Shown here piece by piece: positions 35,729 to 43,694 of a DNA stretch of 64,000 nucleotides (positions are counted from its first letter, which is position 1; the number at the start of each line of letters is the position of its first letter). The position numbers were made by a program, and so were the translations under genes. The stretch lies in contig NZ_AXAS01000043.1 of NCBI RefSeq assembly GCF_000472925.1, positions 24,644 to 88,643 on the forward strand, written 5' to 3'. Source of the DNA: Bradyrhizobium sp. Ec3.3. Lineage in GTDB: Bacteria > Pseudomonadota > Alphaproteobacteria > Rhizobiales > Xanthobacteraceae. The notes under the pieces were generated by a model. That model had not been told where the DNA came from, made no database searches, and worked only from the letters and a program-made list of their open reading frames with translations.

Positions 35729-35886
35729 TCGTCTTCGTCTTCGTCTTCGTCTTCGTCTTCGTCAACACCGCCAAGCAGGTCGGCGACAAGGACCACAACG
35801 TGTTCGCCGATGTGGAAGCCGCCGAGAAATGGTTCGAAGAGAACGACCCCGAGGGCGTGGCGTTCGAGTATGAGGTTCTGGAGTGA
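35725..35886 (+). CDS. Small hypothetical protein with N-terminal (Val-Phe) repeat
   Basis: A 53-residue frame starting GTG 35725: VIVFVFVFVFVFVNTAKQVG followed by DHNVFADVEAAEKWFEENDP and GVAFEYEVLE. The C-terminal part matches a small acidic protein type I associate with bradyrhizobia. The repeated Val-Phe stretch comes from five copies of a hexanucleotide (35731-35760). The GTG overlaps the ligase remnant's stop. It may have a normal N-terminus replaced by repeat expansion. Confidence 0.45.
   Translation: MIVFVFVFVFVFVNTAKQVGDKDHNVFADVEAAEKWFEENDPEGVAFEYEVLE
35731..35760. repeat. Hexanucleotide microsatellite (GTCTTC)x5
   Basis: Five exact tandem copies of GTCTTC, followed by a partial GTC. 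The repeat lies inside the small ORF at 35725 and encodes alternating Val-Phe. Copy-number change would keep the frame but alter the length of the hydrophobic strand. Confidence 0.85.
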
Positions 35887-36119
35887 GAGCTGCCGTTATC
35901 GCGGAGCTGGTTCGCGCTATTCGTTCCGCTCTCCAGCTGAGGAAAAACACCGGCTGTTAGGCCATGATAGCCTAATCATCTCGATGGGCACCAAGTCGCA
36001 AAGCCCGACACCTTCAGCGCGCCCTCACCTCGTGGCTCCGACCGCCTTCGTTGGCAACGATCCGTAGGATTCGCCCGCGCGGGCCACCGAGTCGCTGTGG
36101 GTTGTCCTGATCGCCGGAT

Positions 36120-36503
36120 CGACCGGCGCGCTCGATGAAGCATCAGGCCGCTCTATTGCTCGACCGTCTTGGTCGGCACGAACCGCATGTTGGGTCTCGT
36201 GACCGCCTCGCAAATCGCCTCCGCATCGGTGGTGTCGTTCTTCTGCCGCTTGACGTAGGGCTTCACATAGGCGGGAGGCATCAACCGCACCGTATGCCCC
36301 AACGCCTGCAGTTCGCGGGACCAATAATGGGATGACGCGCAAGCCTCGATTCCTACCAGGCACGGCGACAATTTCTCAAAGAAGGACAGCACGAAACGGC
36401 GCTTGAGCTGGCGGCGGATCACCACCTGACCGGTTCCATCGACGCCATGCACTTGAAAGACCGACTTCGCGATATCCAGACCAATCGTCGAAATTGACTG
36501 CAT
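36120..36503 (-). pseudogene. IS110-family transposase, N-terminal part with internal stop
   Basis: Begins MQSISTIGLDIAKSVFQVHG, the RuvC-like DEDD domain of IS110 recombinases (first Asp in GLDIAK), followed by GIEACASSHYWSREL and KTDAE-like NDTTDAEAICEAV. The frame stops at 36153-36155 after TKTVEQ, yet the conserved continuation SGLMLHRAR can be read past the stop. The C-terminal serine-containing domain is lost. The element lies directly beside the tRNA-Arg gene. Confidence 0.8.
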
Positions 36504-36682
36504 AGGCTGCTCCTCCGAATCGTGGGAGCCTCAAACGGCGCCCACTCCTTGGCACTCTCGTGCCCGTGGAGGAGCCGTCCACAGCATCAAAAGTGGACCC
36601 AAAGGGCAATTTTCCGCGCTGCCAGCAGCGAAAATCCGTCGCCTGAAATCTATGTACCATCCTGAATTTGCTTGTATTTTAC
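36504..36682 (-). other. Upstream non-coding end of the IS110 element (possible bridge-RNA region)
   Basis: About 180 bp between the IS110 start codon and the tRNA 3' end. It contains a GGCTGCTCCTCC / GGAGGAGCCG inverted pair (36507-36518 and 36570-36579), able to fold into a long hairpin. IS110-group elements encode a guide (bridge) RNA in this non-coding end. Whether this copy kept a functional RNA is unknown; the recombinase itself is broken. Confidence 0.4.
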
Positions 36683-36759
36683 TGGCGCGCTCGGAGAGAT
36701 TCGAACTCCCGACCCTCGGAATCGAAATCCGATGCTCTATCCAGCTGAGCTACGAGCGC
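36683..36759 (-). tRNA. tRNA-Arg (anticodon TCG)
   Basis: A complete cloverleaf on the minus strand: acceptor GCGCTCG/CGAGCGC, D arm GCTC/GAGC, anticodon stem TCGGA/TCCGA with loop TTTCGAT (anticodon TCG), T arm GGGAG-TTCGAAT-CTCTC. Discriminator G and encoded CCA are at 36683-36686. The 3' end points left toward the IS110 fragment and the accessory region, the usual orientation for integration at a tRNA gene. Confidence 0.97.
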
Positions 36760-36852
36760 ATCCTGCCCGGGACCGGGCGGGTTCCGAGTTTCGTCGGGCT
36801 GGGGCGCCCGACCGTTCGGATGCATTGGGATTAGCAGAGAGGCTTGGCGAGC

Positions 36853-36882
36853 AAAAGCCCCACCTGCCCCATCCGGGCAGGT
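36853..36882 (-). terminator. Rho-independent terminator of the gene at 36893
   Basis: On the minus strand ACCTGCCC pairs with GGGCAGGT around a 5-base loop (stem 36875-36882 with 36862-36869), followed by GGGGCTTTTGC. It begins 10 bases after the stop codon of the 169-residue gene. Confidence 0.65.
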
Positions 36883-36892
36883 CGAAGGACAT

Positions 36893-37402
36893 TCACCAGG
36901 TCGTGTTGAAGAGGCCGAAATGGGGCTGCTGCGCCACGCGCATCGGCCTGCCGAATGTCGGCTGGCCAAAACCATAATAAGTCGGCTGCCCATAGTAGTA
37001 GGGCTGCGGAGACCGCCTGGCGACCTTGCGCTTCGGCTGGACCGGCTTCTTGACCGACGCCGCATCGCCCTTCGGTTCCGTCGGGACGAATTGGGCGAAG
37101 GATTCGCGAACCCTTGCCTTGGCTGACATTTCGCCTGCCGGGGAGACGTTCGGCTGGGCGGGCGGCTGCGGAGCAACGCTCGCAGTATTCACCGGCGCGG
37201 TCGATGCAACCCTCGGCTGGCTGGTATCGAGCACCACACGTTCCGGCAGCTTACGATCCGAGCGTATCCGGATCAGCGGCGCCTCGTTGCTGGATGTCAC
37301 GATGCTCTGGCCGACCGGCCCTTCGGGCAGCGCGAGATTCACGACCAATAGCAGCGCAAGCAATGCGCCGCCGACGAACACAAAATACCGAAGGATGGGC
37401 AT
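36893..37402 (-). CDS. Membrane-anchored hypothetical protein
   Basis: A 169-residue protein beginning MPILRYFVFVGGALLALLLV, one membrane helix, followed by a polar Pro/Ala/Lys-rich region (SVKKPVQPKRKVARRSP) and a Tyr/Gly/Gln-rich tail (PYYYGQPTYYGFGQPTFGRP). The tail looks disordered. ATG 37402 is chosen over an in-frame ATG at 37423. Similar proteins are common hypotheticals in bradyrhizobia. It has its own terminator. Function unknown. Confidence 0.7.
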   Translation of the reverse strand: MPILRYFVFVGGALLALLLVVNLALPEGPVGQSIVTSSNEAPLIRIRSDRKLPERVVLDTSQPRVASTAPVNTASVAPQPPAQPNVSPAGEMSAKARVRESFAQFVPTEPKGDAASVKKPVQPKRKVARRSPQPYYYGQPTYYGFGQPTFGRPMRVAQQPHFGLFNTTW

Positions 37403-37562
37403 CTGGCAGCGCTCCACCCGCACAACAGCACACGGGCCCTTCGCCTCAACCGGCGATCCTTTAATTGGTTCCTGTGCCGCCCGTCCGGTTCAACGACAAC
37501 GCGAACTTTTTTCGTGATCGGCGGCGTGACGGTAACTTTTCCGCTACCGCGACAGACCGCCT

Positions 37563-38108
37563 TTAGACACGTCGCGCCGCGGCGAGCGAACACTTGGCCT
37601 GACTGGCGTTCACGTTAACGAAGCCGATTGGCACATGCGCAAAAGTCTTGCGGCTTTTCATGTTTACGGTTTCGGCAAGCACGCGCCTGCGATCGGTGAG
37701 ATGGCTGCCGTCACGGCGGGTGAAGGCGCAGACGATCTCCAAATCCTTCACGGCGTAGTCGTTGTCATTTCGCAGCGTGAAGGTGACCAGCGCCCGCGAT
37801 CCGAGCCCGCCACGGCGCCAGGATTGCGACGAAATCCGCAGGCGATCGAGCCCGGCCGGCACTGATGCCTCGGTCGTTGCTGCTGCCGGTGGCACAGACT
37901 GCGCAGGCTCCGGCTGGACGGTTGCCAACTCGATCCTGTCGCTCTCATTGCCTTCGGACGCGGACATCAGCCCCCAGGCGCCTCCGCCGACCAGCACCGC
38001 TGCCGCAAGCCACAACGGGCTTCTTCGCCTCACTGAGAACGCCGGTCTCAGCAACGCACCGAGTTTGACGAGACCGTTGAGATCGACGCGATAGAGCCTT
38101 GCGAGCAT
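37563..38108 (-). CDS. Membrane-anchored hypothetical protein with Ig-like C-terminal domain
   Basis: A 181-residue protein. One membrane helix (SPLWLAAAVLVGGGAWGLM) lies near residues 31-49, then a Pro/Ala-rich linker, then a beta-rich domain (ALVTFTLRNDNDYAVKDLEI) with two cysteines (IVCAFTRRDG, SQAKCSLA). The pattern resembles FxLYD-like folds in bacterial exported proteins. ATG 38108 is used; the longer frame to 38174 lacks a ribosome binding site. Function unknown. Confidence 0.65.
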   Translation of the reverse strand: MLARLYRVDLNGLVKLGALLRPAFSVRRRSPLWLAAAVLVGGGAWGLMSASEGNESDRIELATVQPEPAQSVPPAAATTEASVPAGLDRLRISSQSWRRGGLGSRALVTFTLRNDNDYAVKDLEIVCAFTRRDGSHLTDRRRVLAETVNMKSRKTFAHVPIGFVNVNASQAKCSLAAARRV

Positions 38109-38340
38109 GGATGCGTCACCCGATATGCGACGACGCGCGTCTCGCGCCTGCCGTCTTCCTCCCTGGCGCGCCAATACGGTCGTCCCGCGGCGCTTGCCTA
38201 GACCAATCCTTCAACCCACAAGCCAGATTTGGGTTCCCGTGGGCAGCAGAATCTCGGGTAACAGGAATGCGCAAGTGGCGATCGACCGAGGGGACCGCTA
38301 ACATGACCACGACGCCGCAAAGCCCGACGGGAGGAATGAA

Positions 38341-38724
38341 ATGCCTGTAGTCACCTGGGATCATGTCCATCTGCGCAGCCCCGATCCGGAGGCGGCGGCG
38401 GCTTGGCTGCGGGACGTGCTGGGTGGCGAAATCGTGCGCGGCCCGGCGCGCATCGACGTCAAGCTCGGCGGCGCCAACATCTTCATTGCACCGCTCGAGC
38501 CCGGCAAGCCCATGAACCCGCCCCCGCCTCATCCCCATCAGGGCCTCGACCATTTCGGCGTCACGGTGAAGGACATCGATGCCGTCGCCGCCGAGATGAA
38601 GGCGAAGGGCGTTGAGTTCACGCGCGAACCGACGACGATCCGGCCCGGTGTTCGCGTCTGCTTCATCCGCGGCCCCGAAGGTATTTCAGTCGAGCTACTC
38701 GAGCGCGACAAGAAATACACCTGA
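38341..38724 (+). CDS. VOC-family (glyoxalase/bleomycin-resistance fold) protein
   Basis: A 127-residue protein with two beta-alpha-beta-beta-beta units (WDHVHLRSPDPEAAAAWLRD; GLDHFGVTVKDIDAVAAEMK). Likely metal ligands are His in DHVHL, His in LDHFG and the Glu in GISVELLE. Family members are dioxygenases, isomerases or binding proteins; the substrate cannot be told. It stands alone, and a small GTAGCTC/GAGCTAC hairpin at 38759-38776 follows it. Confidence 0.88.
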   Translation: MPVVTWDHVHLRSPDPEAAAAWLRDVLGGEIVRGPARIDVKLGGANIFIAPLEPGKPMNPPPPHPHQGLDHFGVTVKDIDAVAAEMKAKGVEFTREPTTIRPGVRVCFIRGPEGISVELLERDKKYT

Positions 38725-38793
38725 TCCTGCGGCGTGCAACATCACCCAATCCATCCACCGTAGCTCCTCCGAGCTACGCTGGATCGGACATCG

Positions 38794-39312
38794 TCAGGTC
38801 ATGCTGCCCGGCATGAAGCAGCGGATCGTGACACCCATGTAGCCGTAGATCGGCCATACCATGGTGCGCCCGACCCGGTTCGGCTCCGAAATCACGGCTT
38901 CTTCCGGGACATCGACCCACACCAGCTCCTGCTGCTGGCCGTAGATCATGAAGCCATAGCGCGGCACGCGGACACGGTAGTGCCCGTCCTTGCTTTCCCA
39001 GTCGGAATCCGAGATCGCCGACCCGTCGGCGTCGGAGCAACACGGCCCCTTGCCACTGCGCAAGCCGTCAAACCAGGCCTTCAATTCGGCATTGGTGTTG
39101 ACGAATTGGCCGCGGTCGCGTGCGTGCCCGAAGGGGGCCGCAAGCGCCACCAGGAGTATGGCACAACCGAGTTTCGCCGCGCGTCTCCAGCGCGTTGAAC
39201 GGCCGATCTGCCCATGACCTGGTTCACAACGGCTTGCTTCACAACTGACATTGTCTAGATGCGCACTGCATAGACGCGGCTCATCGCCGCCGGAATTGAT
39301 CCAGTTGATCAC
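38794..39312 (-). CDS. Exported hypothetical protein
   Basis: The frame gives 172 residues. A hydrophobic segment (AAKLGCAILLVALAAPFGHA) lies at residues about 45-65 and looks like a signal peptide, so the true start may be internal, though no internal ATG is available before it. The mature part has a cysteine pair (GPCCSDADG), GFMIYGQQQELVWVDVP and a C-terminal cysteine (IRCFMPGSMT). Proteins of this kind are common exported hypotheticals in bradyrhizobia. Function unknown. Confidence 0.6.
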   Translation of the reverse strand: MINWINSGGDEPRLCSAHLDNVSCEASRCEPGHGQIGRSTRWRRAAKLGCAILLVALAAPFGHARDRGQFVNTNAELKAWFDGLRSGKGPCCSDADGSAISDSDWESKDGHYRVRVPRYGFMIYGQQQELVWVDVPEEAVISEPNRVGRTMVWPIYGYMGVTIRCFMPGSMT

Positions 39313-39560
39313 GTTCGTCTTGCTCCAGCACCCCGCGGCCGGTGCAACTAGGGTTTATGCATTTCGCGGGCCAACTTGATTCGCTTCACATGGCCTCGCT
39401 GCTTTATGAGGCCGTCATACCCCTGTCATGCGCAAGCCGGGACAACTACGGCTTGGCGCCCGGGCCGCGGGCGAACTCCCGCGTTGCACGAAGGATGGCG
39501 CTTTGGCATAAACATCGGACCGGCGCGCCACGGGGCGAAGGCAGCCGGCCGCGGGACGTC

Positions 39561-39911
39561 ATGAAGAATGGTCTTTATTCGATTCACGTGACGCTGCTCG
39601 ATGGACGCGTCGGCAAGGGCAGCGGCGTAATCCTGTTTCGCGACGGTCAAATTCTCGGCGGCGATGCCTATCTCTATTACACCGGCAGCTACACGGTGAG
39701 GGACAACACCTTCAAGGGCGAGGTGCTGGTACAGCGGCACACCTCTCCGCGCGGCGACGACAATCCCCTGTTCGGCGGTCCAGCGCCGGTCGGCATCGGC
39801 GTCAGCGGCATCTTCACCGATTTGCGCGCGGAGATGACGGGAACCGCGCTCGTCGGCAAGGCGAGCCTGATCTTTGGCGCCACGCTGCGCAAGCTCGCAG
39901 ACATCGATTAG
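39561..39911 (+). CDS. GrlR-like (T3SS regulator fold) protein
   Basis: A 116-residue protein starting MKNGLYSIHVTLLDG, with GSGVILFRDGQILGGDAYLY, YTGSYTVRD and a central GIGVSGIF. The MK(D/N)G-x-Y...F..G..G.GV.....G...GGD...Y.G.Y order is that of GrlR-family lipocalin-like proteins, named for the LEE type III secretion regulator. No type III secretion gene lies nearby, so the role here is unknown. The upstream open frame from 39342 is not family-like; ATG 39561 fits exactly. It converges with the histidine kinase gene, 7 bp apart. Confidence 0.75.
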   Translation: MKNGLYSIHVTLLDGRVGKGSGVILFRDGQILGGDAYLYYTGSYTVRDNTFKGEVLVQRHTSPRGDDNPLFGGPAPVGIGVSGIFTDLRAEMTGTALVGKASLIFGATLRKLADID

Positions 39912-39918
39912 CGACGCG

Positions 39919-42627
39919 CTATTCCGCGGCCTGCTCCAGCGGCGCGACGCGCGGCAGGATCATCTGGATGCGCGTACCGCCGCCCGGCTCGGAGTCGAGA
40001 TCAAGGCGCCCGCCAAGCCGGTTGGTGACGATACTGTAGACGATGTGCAGGCCGAGGCCGGTGCCGCCCTGGTCGCGTCGCGTCGTGAAGAACGGATCGA
40101 AGGCACGGCGGCGGACGTCGAGCGACATGCCGCAGCCATTGTCGGAGAAGATGATCTCGACATTGTCCTTGCCGGATTCGCGTACCTGGATGTCGATGAG
40201 GCCTGGCCGCCCGTCCGGAAAGGCGTGCGCGACGGAATTGAGGAACAGGTTGGTCAGCACCTGGCCGTACGGGCCGGGATAGCTGTTCATGATCAGGTTG
40301 GGCTGGCACTCGACATTGAGCGTCAGGTTGTGCTTACGCAGGCCCGGTCGCAGACTCAGCACCACCTGCTCTGTGAGATCGGCAAGATCAAAGCTGCGCT
40401 GATCCGAATAGTTCCGGTCGGCGGCCACCTGCTTGAACGACTGGATCAGCTCGGCGGCACGGTTGAGATTGGCGACGAGCTGCGAAGACGCATCGCGGCT
40501 GGTGTTGAGATAGTCGTTGAGTGTCGAGCGGCGCAGCTCGCCGCGCTCGACCTCGGCCGAGAACACCGCCGTCTTGCGCTCCAGCGCGGACGCCACCGTC
40601 AGGCTGATTCCGACGGGATTGTTGACCTCATGCGCGACGCCCGCGACCAGGCGCCCGAGCGCGGCAAGCTTCTCCGCCTCGATCAGCGAGGCCTGGGTCT
40701 CGCGCAGATTACGCAGCGCAGTTTCGGCGGCCTCCTTCGCTTTGCGCATCTCCTGCTCGCCGCGCTTGCGCTCGCCGATGTCGAGCGCCACGGTGACGAT
40801 CCGCTCGATCTCGCCATCGGCATCGAGCAGCGGCAATTTGTTGACCAGCCACTGCCGCATGTTGCCGGAGGAATCCTCGTACTCCTCCTCGTAGAAGCCG
40901 AGACCCTTGCGGAACTTCAGCACCCGCTTGTCGTTCTCGTCGGTCTTGGCCGCGCCATAGCGCGACATCAGGTCGGCGGTGGTACGACCAAGCGCGTCAC
41001 CGGGCTCGATGCCGAAGATGCCCGCCATATAGCGGTTCATCAGCACGTAGCAGAGATCGCGGTCCTTCACGTTGATGACAGCCGGCACGGTGTCGATGAC
41101 CTGCTGCAGCAGCCGCCGGCCTTCGGCGATGGCGTCTTCCGCGCGCTTCTGGTCGGTGATGTCGCGCAGCGTACCCTCGTAGCGCACGATCCTGCCCTCC
41201 TCGTCGCGGACGCCGGTCGCGCTGTCGGATAGCCACAGAATGTTGCCGCTGCGCTGGCGCACCTGGTACTCGAACTCGCGCACCATGCCGTCGCGCTCCA
41301 TCAGGCGCTGATATTCTTCGCGCGCCTCGACATGGACGTAGATGGTGTGCGCGATGTCGTTGATGCTGTCGATGAGGTGCTGAGGGCTGTCATAGCCCAT
41401 CATCCGCGCCAGCGCCGGATTGGCATTGAGGAGATCGCCGGCCGGCGTGGTAACGTAAATGCCGTCGACCGAGCCCTCGAACAGCTTGCGATAGCTTTCT
41501 TCCGCGAGGCGCTGCTCGGTGAGCGCGCGAACCGCCGCCTCGCGCGCGGTGTCTGCCTCTTCCAGCGCACGGCGGAACACCTCCGCGGCGCGCGCAATGT
41601 CGCCAATCTCGTTGTCGAGATCGGCGGACGGGATGGACGTGTTCTTCTCGCCCGCCGCAAGCGCGCGGATCGAGCGCGCGATCTGGGCCAGTGGACGCAC
41701 CGTCCGGCGCACCACGAAACCGGCGGCAATGATGCCGATCAGCACGCCGATGGTGCCGAGCACGATGCTCTGCCACCTCGCCTCCGCGAGCGTCCGGGCG
41801 AAATCGCGCGACAGCACGTGCCCGCGTCGCGCGCTGACCTCGCGCAGCAACTCGGTGACGCGCCCGATCAGCCGTCCCTCGGTCCCCAGCACTTCGCTGT
41901 CGATATCGGCGATCTGACGTTCGCGGACCGCGACGGCGATGATGGCTTCGGAATAGTTGTTGACCGCCGATCTCAGCCTTGCATCGGCGATGGTCAAGGT
42001 CCGCATGCCTTGCGCCGCCTGCTCGGCGGCCGACGGATTGCGCGCCAGCAAGCCGAGCGCGATCCGGCTCTGAGCTTCCGACAACCGGGACGCGAGCTCC
42101 CGATCGCCGGTTTCGGCAACGGCCGTGTCGAACGCCTCGCGCAGCGGCGGCAGACCGGCGAGCAGCTGGGCACGGCGATCGATCAGGGTCGAGATCCGGT
42201 CCAGCCCGCTCCGATAGGTCGCAAGGCGCTCGGTGACCCCATCGATCATGTCCTGCTGCTCGGGAGCGAGCTCGATACGGGTCTTCTTCAGGATGTCGCT
42301 CAGGGTGGAGGCGGCTTCCCCGACCTGCTTGAACTGGATGCCGGCGCCGGGGTCCGTGACGAAATCACGTGCGGCCAGCCGCAATTCGTTCATGCGGCGG
42401 TCGATATCCTCGGCAAGGTCGCCGACGCTCTGCAGGCGCTGGAGCTCGGCGAAGGTCGAATCGATGTGGCGGATCGCGATCACGCTCGCGGTCGAGGTGA
42501 CGATGATCACGGCCAGCACCAGAATGAAGCTGCCGAATGTCAGTTGGCCGATCGAGAGCGAAAACGCTCGCTTCGGGTGCGAATTCGGCATCAGTTCGGC
42601 AGGCATTTGGTCAGGACCGGACTCCAT
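39919..42627 (-). CDS. Hybrid-free sensor histidine kinase with HAMP and two PAS domains
   Basis: About 902 residues. A membrane helix (FGSFILVLAVIIVTSTASVI) near the N-terminus, an extracytoplasmic helical sensor of about 250 residues and a second helix (IVLGTIGVLIGIIAAGFVV) precede a HAMP domain. Two PAS domains follow (YRKLFEGSVDGIYVTTPAGD; RRLLQQVIDTVPAVINVKD). The kinase core has H-box VAHEVNNPVG, N-box NLFLNSVAHAFP, and GGTGLGL. No receiver domain or response regulator gene adjoins it. Several starts are possible (42654, 42627, 42606); 42627 is a middle choice. The helical sensor resembles four-helix-bundle ligand domains. Confidence 0.88.
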   Translation of the reverse strand: MESGPDQMPAELMPNSHPKRAFSLSIGQLTFGSFILVLAVIIVTSTASVIAIRHIDSTFAELQRLQSVGDLAEDIDRRMNELRLAARDFVTDPGAGIQFKQVGEAASTLSDILKKTRIELAPEQQDMIDGVTERLATYRSGLDRISTLIDRRAQLLAGLPPLREAFDTAVAETGDRELASRLSEAQSRIALGLLARNPSAAEQAAQGMRTLTIADARLRSAVNNYSEAIIAVAVRERQIADIDSEVLGTEGRLIGRVTELLREVSARRGHVLSRDFARTLAEARWQSIVLGTIGVLIGIIAAGFVVRRTVRPLAQIARSIRALAAGEKNTSIPSADLDNEIGDIARAAEVFRRALEEADTAREAAVRALTEQRLAEESYRKLFEGSVDGIYVTTPAGDLLNANPALARMMGYDSPQHLIDSINDIAHTIYVHVEAREEYQRLMERDGMVREFEYQVRQRSGNILWLSDSATGVRDEEGRIVRYEGTLRDITDQKRAEDAIAEGRRLLQQVIDTVPAVINVKDRDLCYVLMNRYMAGIFGIEPGDALGRTTADLMSRYGAAKTDENDKRVLKFRKGLGFYEEEYEDSSGNMRQWLVNKLPLLDADGEIERIVTVALDIGERKRGEQEMRKAKEAAETALRNLRETQASLIEAEKLAALGRLVAGVAHEVNNPVGISLTVASALERKTAVFSAEVERGELRRSTLNDYLNTSRDASSQLVANLNRAAELIQSFKQVAADRNYSDQRSFDLADLTEQVVLSLRPGLRKHNLTLNVECQPNLIMNSYPGPYGQVLTNLFLNSVAHAFPDGRPGLIDIQVRESGKDNVEIIFSDNGCGMSLDVRRRAFDPFFTTRRDQGGTGLGLHIVYSIVTNRLGGRLDLDSEPGGGTRIQMILPRVAPLEQAAE

Positions 42628-42674
42628 ACGGCCCCAATATACGACGTATTCCACCCCCGGGGGAACATGCCTCG

Positions 42675-42697
42675 ACCGGCCGGCGGGGCCGGTTTTT
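42675..42697. terminator. GC-rich hairpin with T-run at the EamA gene end
   Basis: ACCGGCC (42675-42681) pairs with GGCCGGT (42687-42693), followed by TTTTT on the plus strand. No plus-strand gene ends here, so it may simply be a hairpin at the end of the minus-strand EamA message (stop at 42696), or stop antisense transcription. Confidence 0.35.
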
Positions 42698-43613
42698 ACG
42701 ATACCTTAGCCATCCGCGCAGCGCTTCCCGGGATGGTCATGGCGGCGACGCCGATGACGACTGAGGCGAGCCCGATCCACGCCGTCCGGCTCAGGCTCTC
42801 GCCGAGGAACGCCACGCTGATGGCAACACCGATCGGCACGCGCAGATAGGCCTGCGCCGTGGTGCCGACCGAGCCGAGGGTCTGGATCAGGCGGAAATAG
42901 ATTACGAAGGCCGCCGCGGTCGAAAACACGGCGAGCGCCAGCAGCGCGAGGACGGAACCTGCCGAGGGCGACAGCGTCCAGGGCTGCTCGATGGCGAGCG
43001 AGGCGGGCATCAGCACCGCCGCGCCCGCAAGCAGCGAGCCTGCGGCGGGCGCCATCGGATCGAGCCCCTTGAAGCCGCGGCCGAAGATGGCCGCGCAAGC
43101 GTAGCAGAGCGTTGCCGCAACGATCGCAGTCTCGGCGGCGAGGCCGCGGCCGATGTCATGGAATGCATCGACGCCGACGATCAGGCAGATGCCGGCCATC
43201 CCGGCGACGACGCCGAACAGTTTTCGCGCCGTGGTGGTTTCGTGCTGGGTCACAAGGGCCGTGAACAGGAAGGTGAAGATCGGCGCGGCCGAGTTGAGGA
43301 TGGTGGCGAGCGCCGCATCGACATAGCGCTCGCCCCAGGCGATCAGGGTCCACGGAACGACGCTGTTGAGGCAGGCCTGGAAGGCGAAGCGGCGCCAGGT
43401 CGCAAGATCAGTCGGCATGGCGATGCCGCGCAGGCGCATGACCATCAGCAGCAGCGTGCCCGCGATCGCGGTGCGCGCCGCGATCAGCGTGATCGGCGCA
43501 ATGGTGGCGACGCCGAGCTTGATGAAGGTGTAGGAGCCGCCCCAGAGCGTCGCAAGCAGGAGCAGCAATGCGAGCTCGAAGGTGATCGTCGATTGCCGCT
43601 GTGAGGCGTCCAT
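42696..43613 (-). CDS. EamA/DMT-family transporter
   Basis: A 305-residue inner-membrane protein with ten hydrophobic segments in two repeats (LLLLATLWGGSYTFIKLGVA at the start; AVFSTAAAFVIYFRLIQTLG in the second half). Family members export amino acids, metabolites or drugs. It follows the histidine kinase gene on the same strand but is read upstream of it, with only 42 bp between them. The substrate is not predictable. Confidence 0.9.
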   Translation of the reverse strand: MDASQRQSTITFELALLLLLATLWGGSYTFIKLGVATIAPITLIAARTAIAGTLLLMVMRLRGIAMPTDLATWRRFAFQACLNSVVPWTLIAWGERYVDAALATILNSAAPIFTFLFTALVTQHETTTARKLFGVVAGMAGICLIVGVDAFHDIGRGLAAETAIVAATLCYACAAIFGRGFKGLDPMAPAAGSLLAGAAVLMPASLAIEQPWTLSPSAGSVLALLALAVFSTAAAFVIYFRLIQTLGSVGTTAQAYLRVPIGVAISVAFLGESLSRTAWIGLASVVIGVAAMTIPGSAARMAKVS

Positions 43614-43694
43614 GGCGCGCGTTCCGTCCGGATATGACCCGAGCGGACTCTACAGCGCCGCCAGCAAAAATAGTTCGTCGCCTATCGAAGTGTA

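Noticed and set aside
39874..42849. Two long plus-strand open frames across the histidine kinase
   Set aside because: Both are antisense to a multi-domain kinase with clear PAS, H-box and ATPase motifs.
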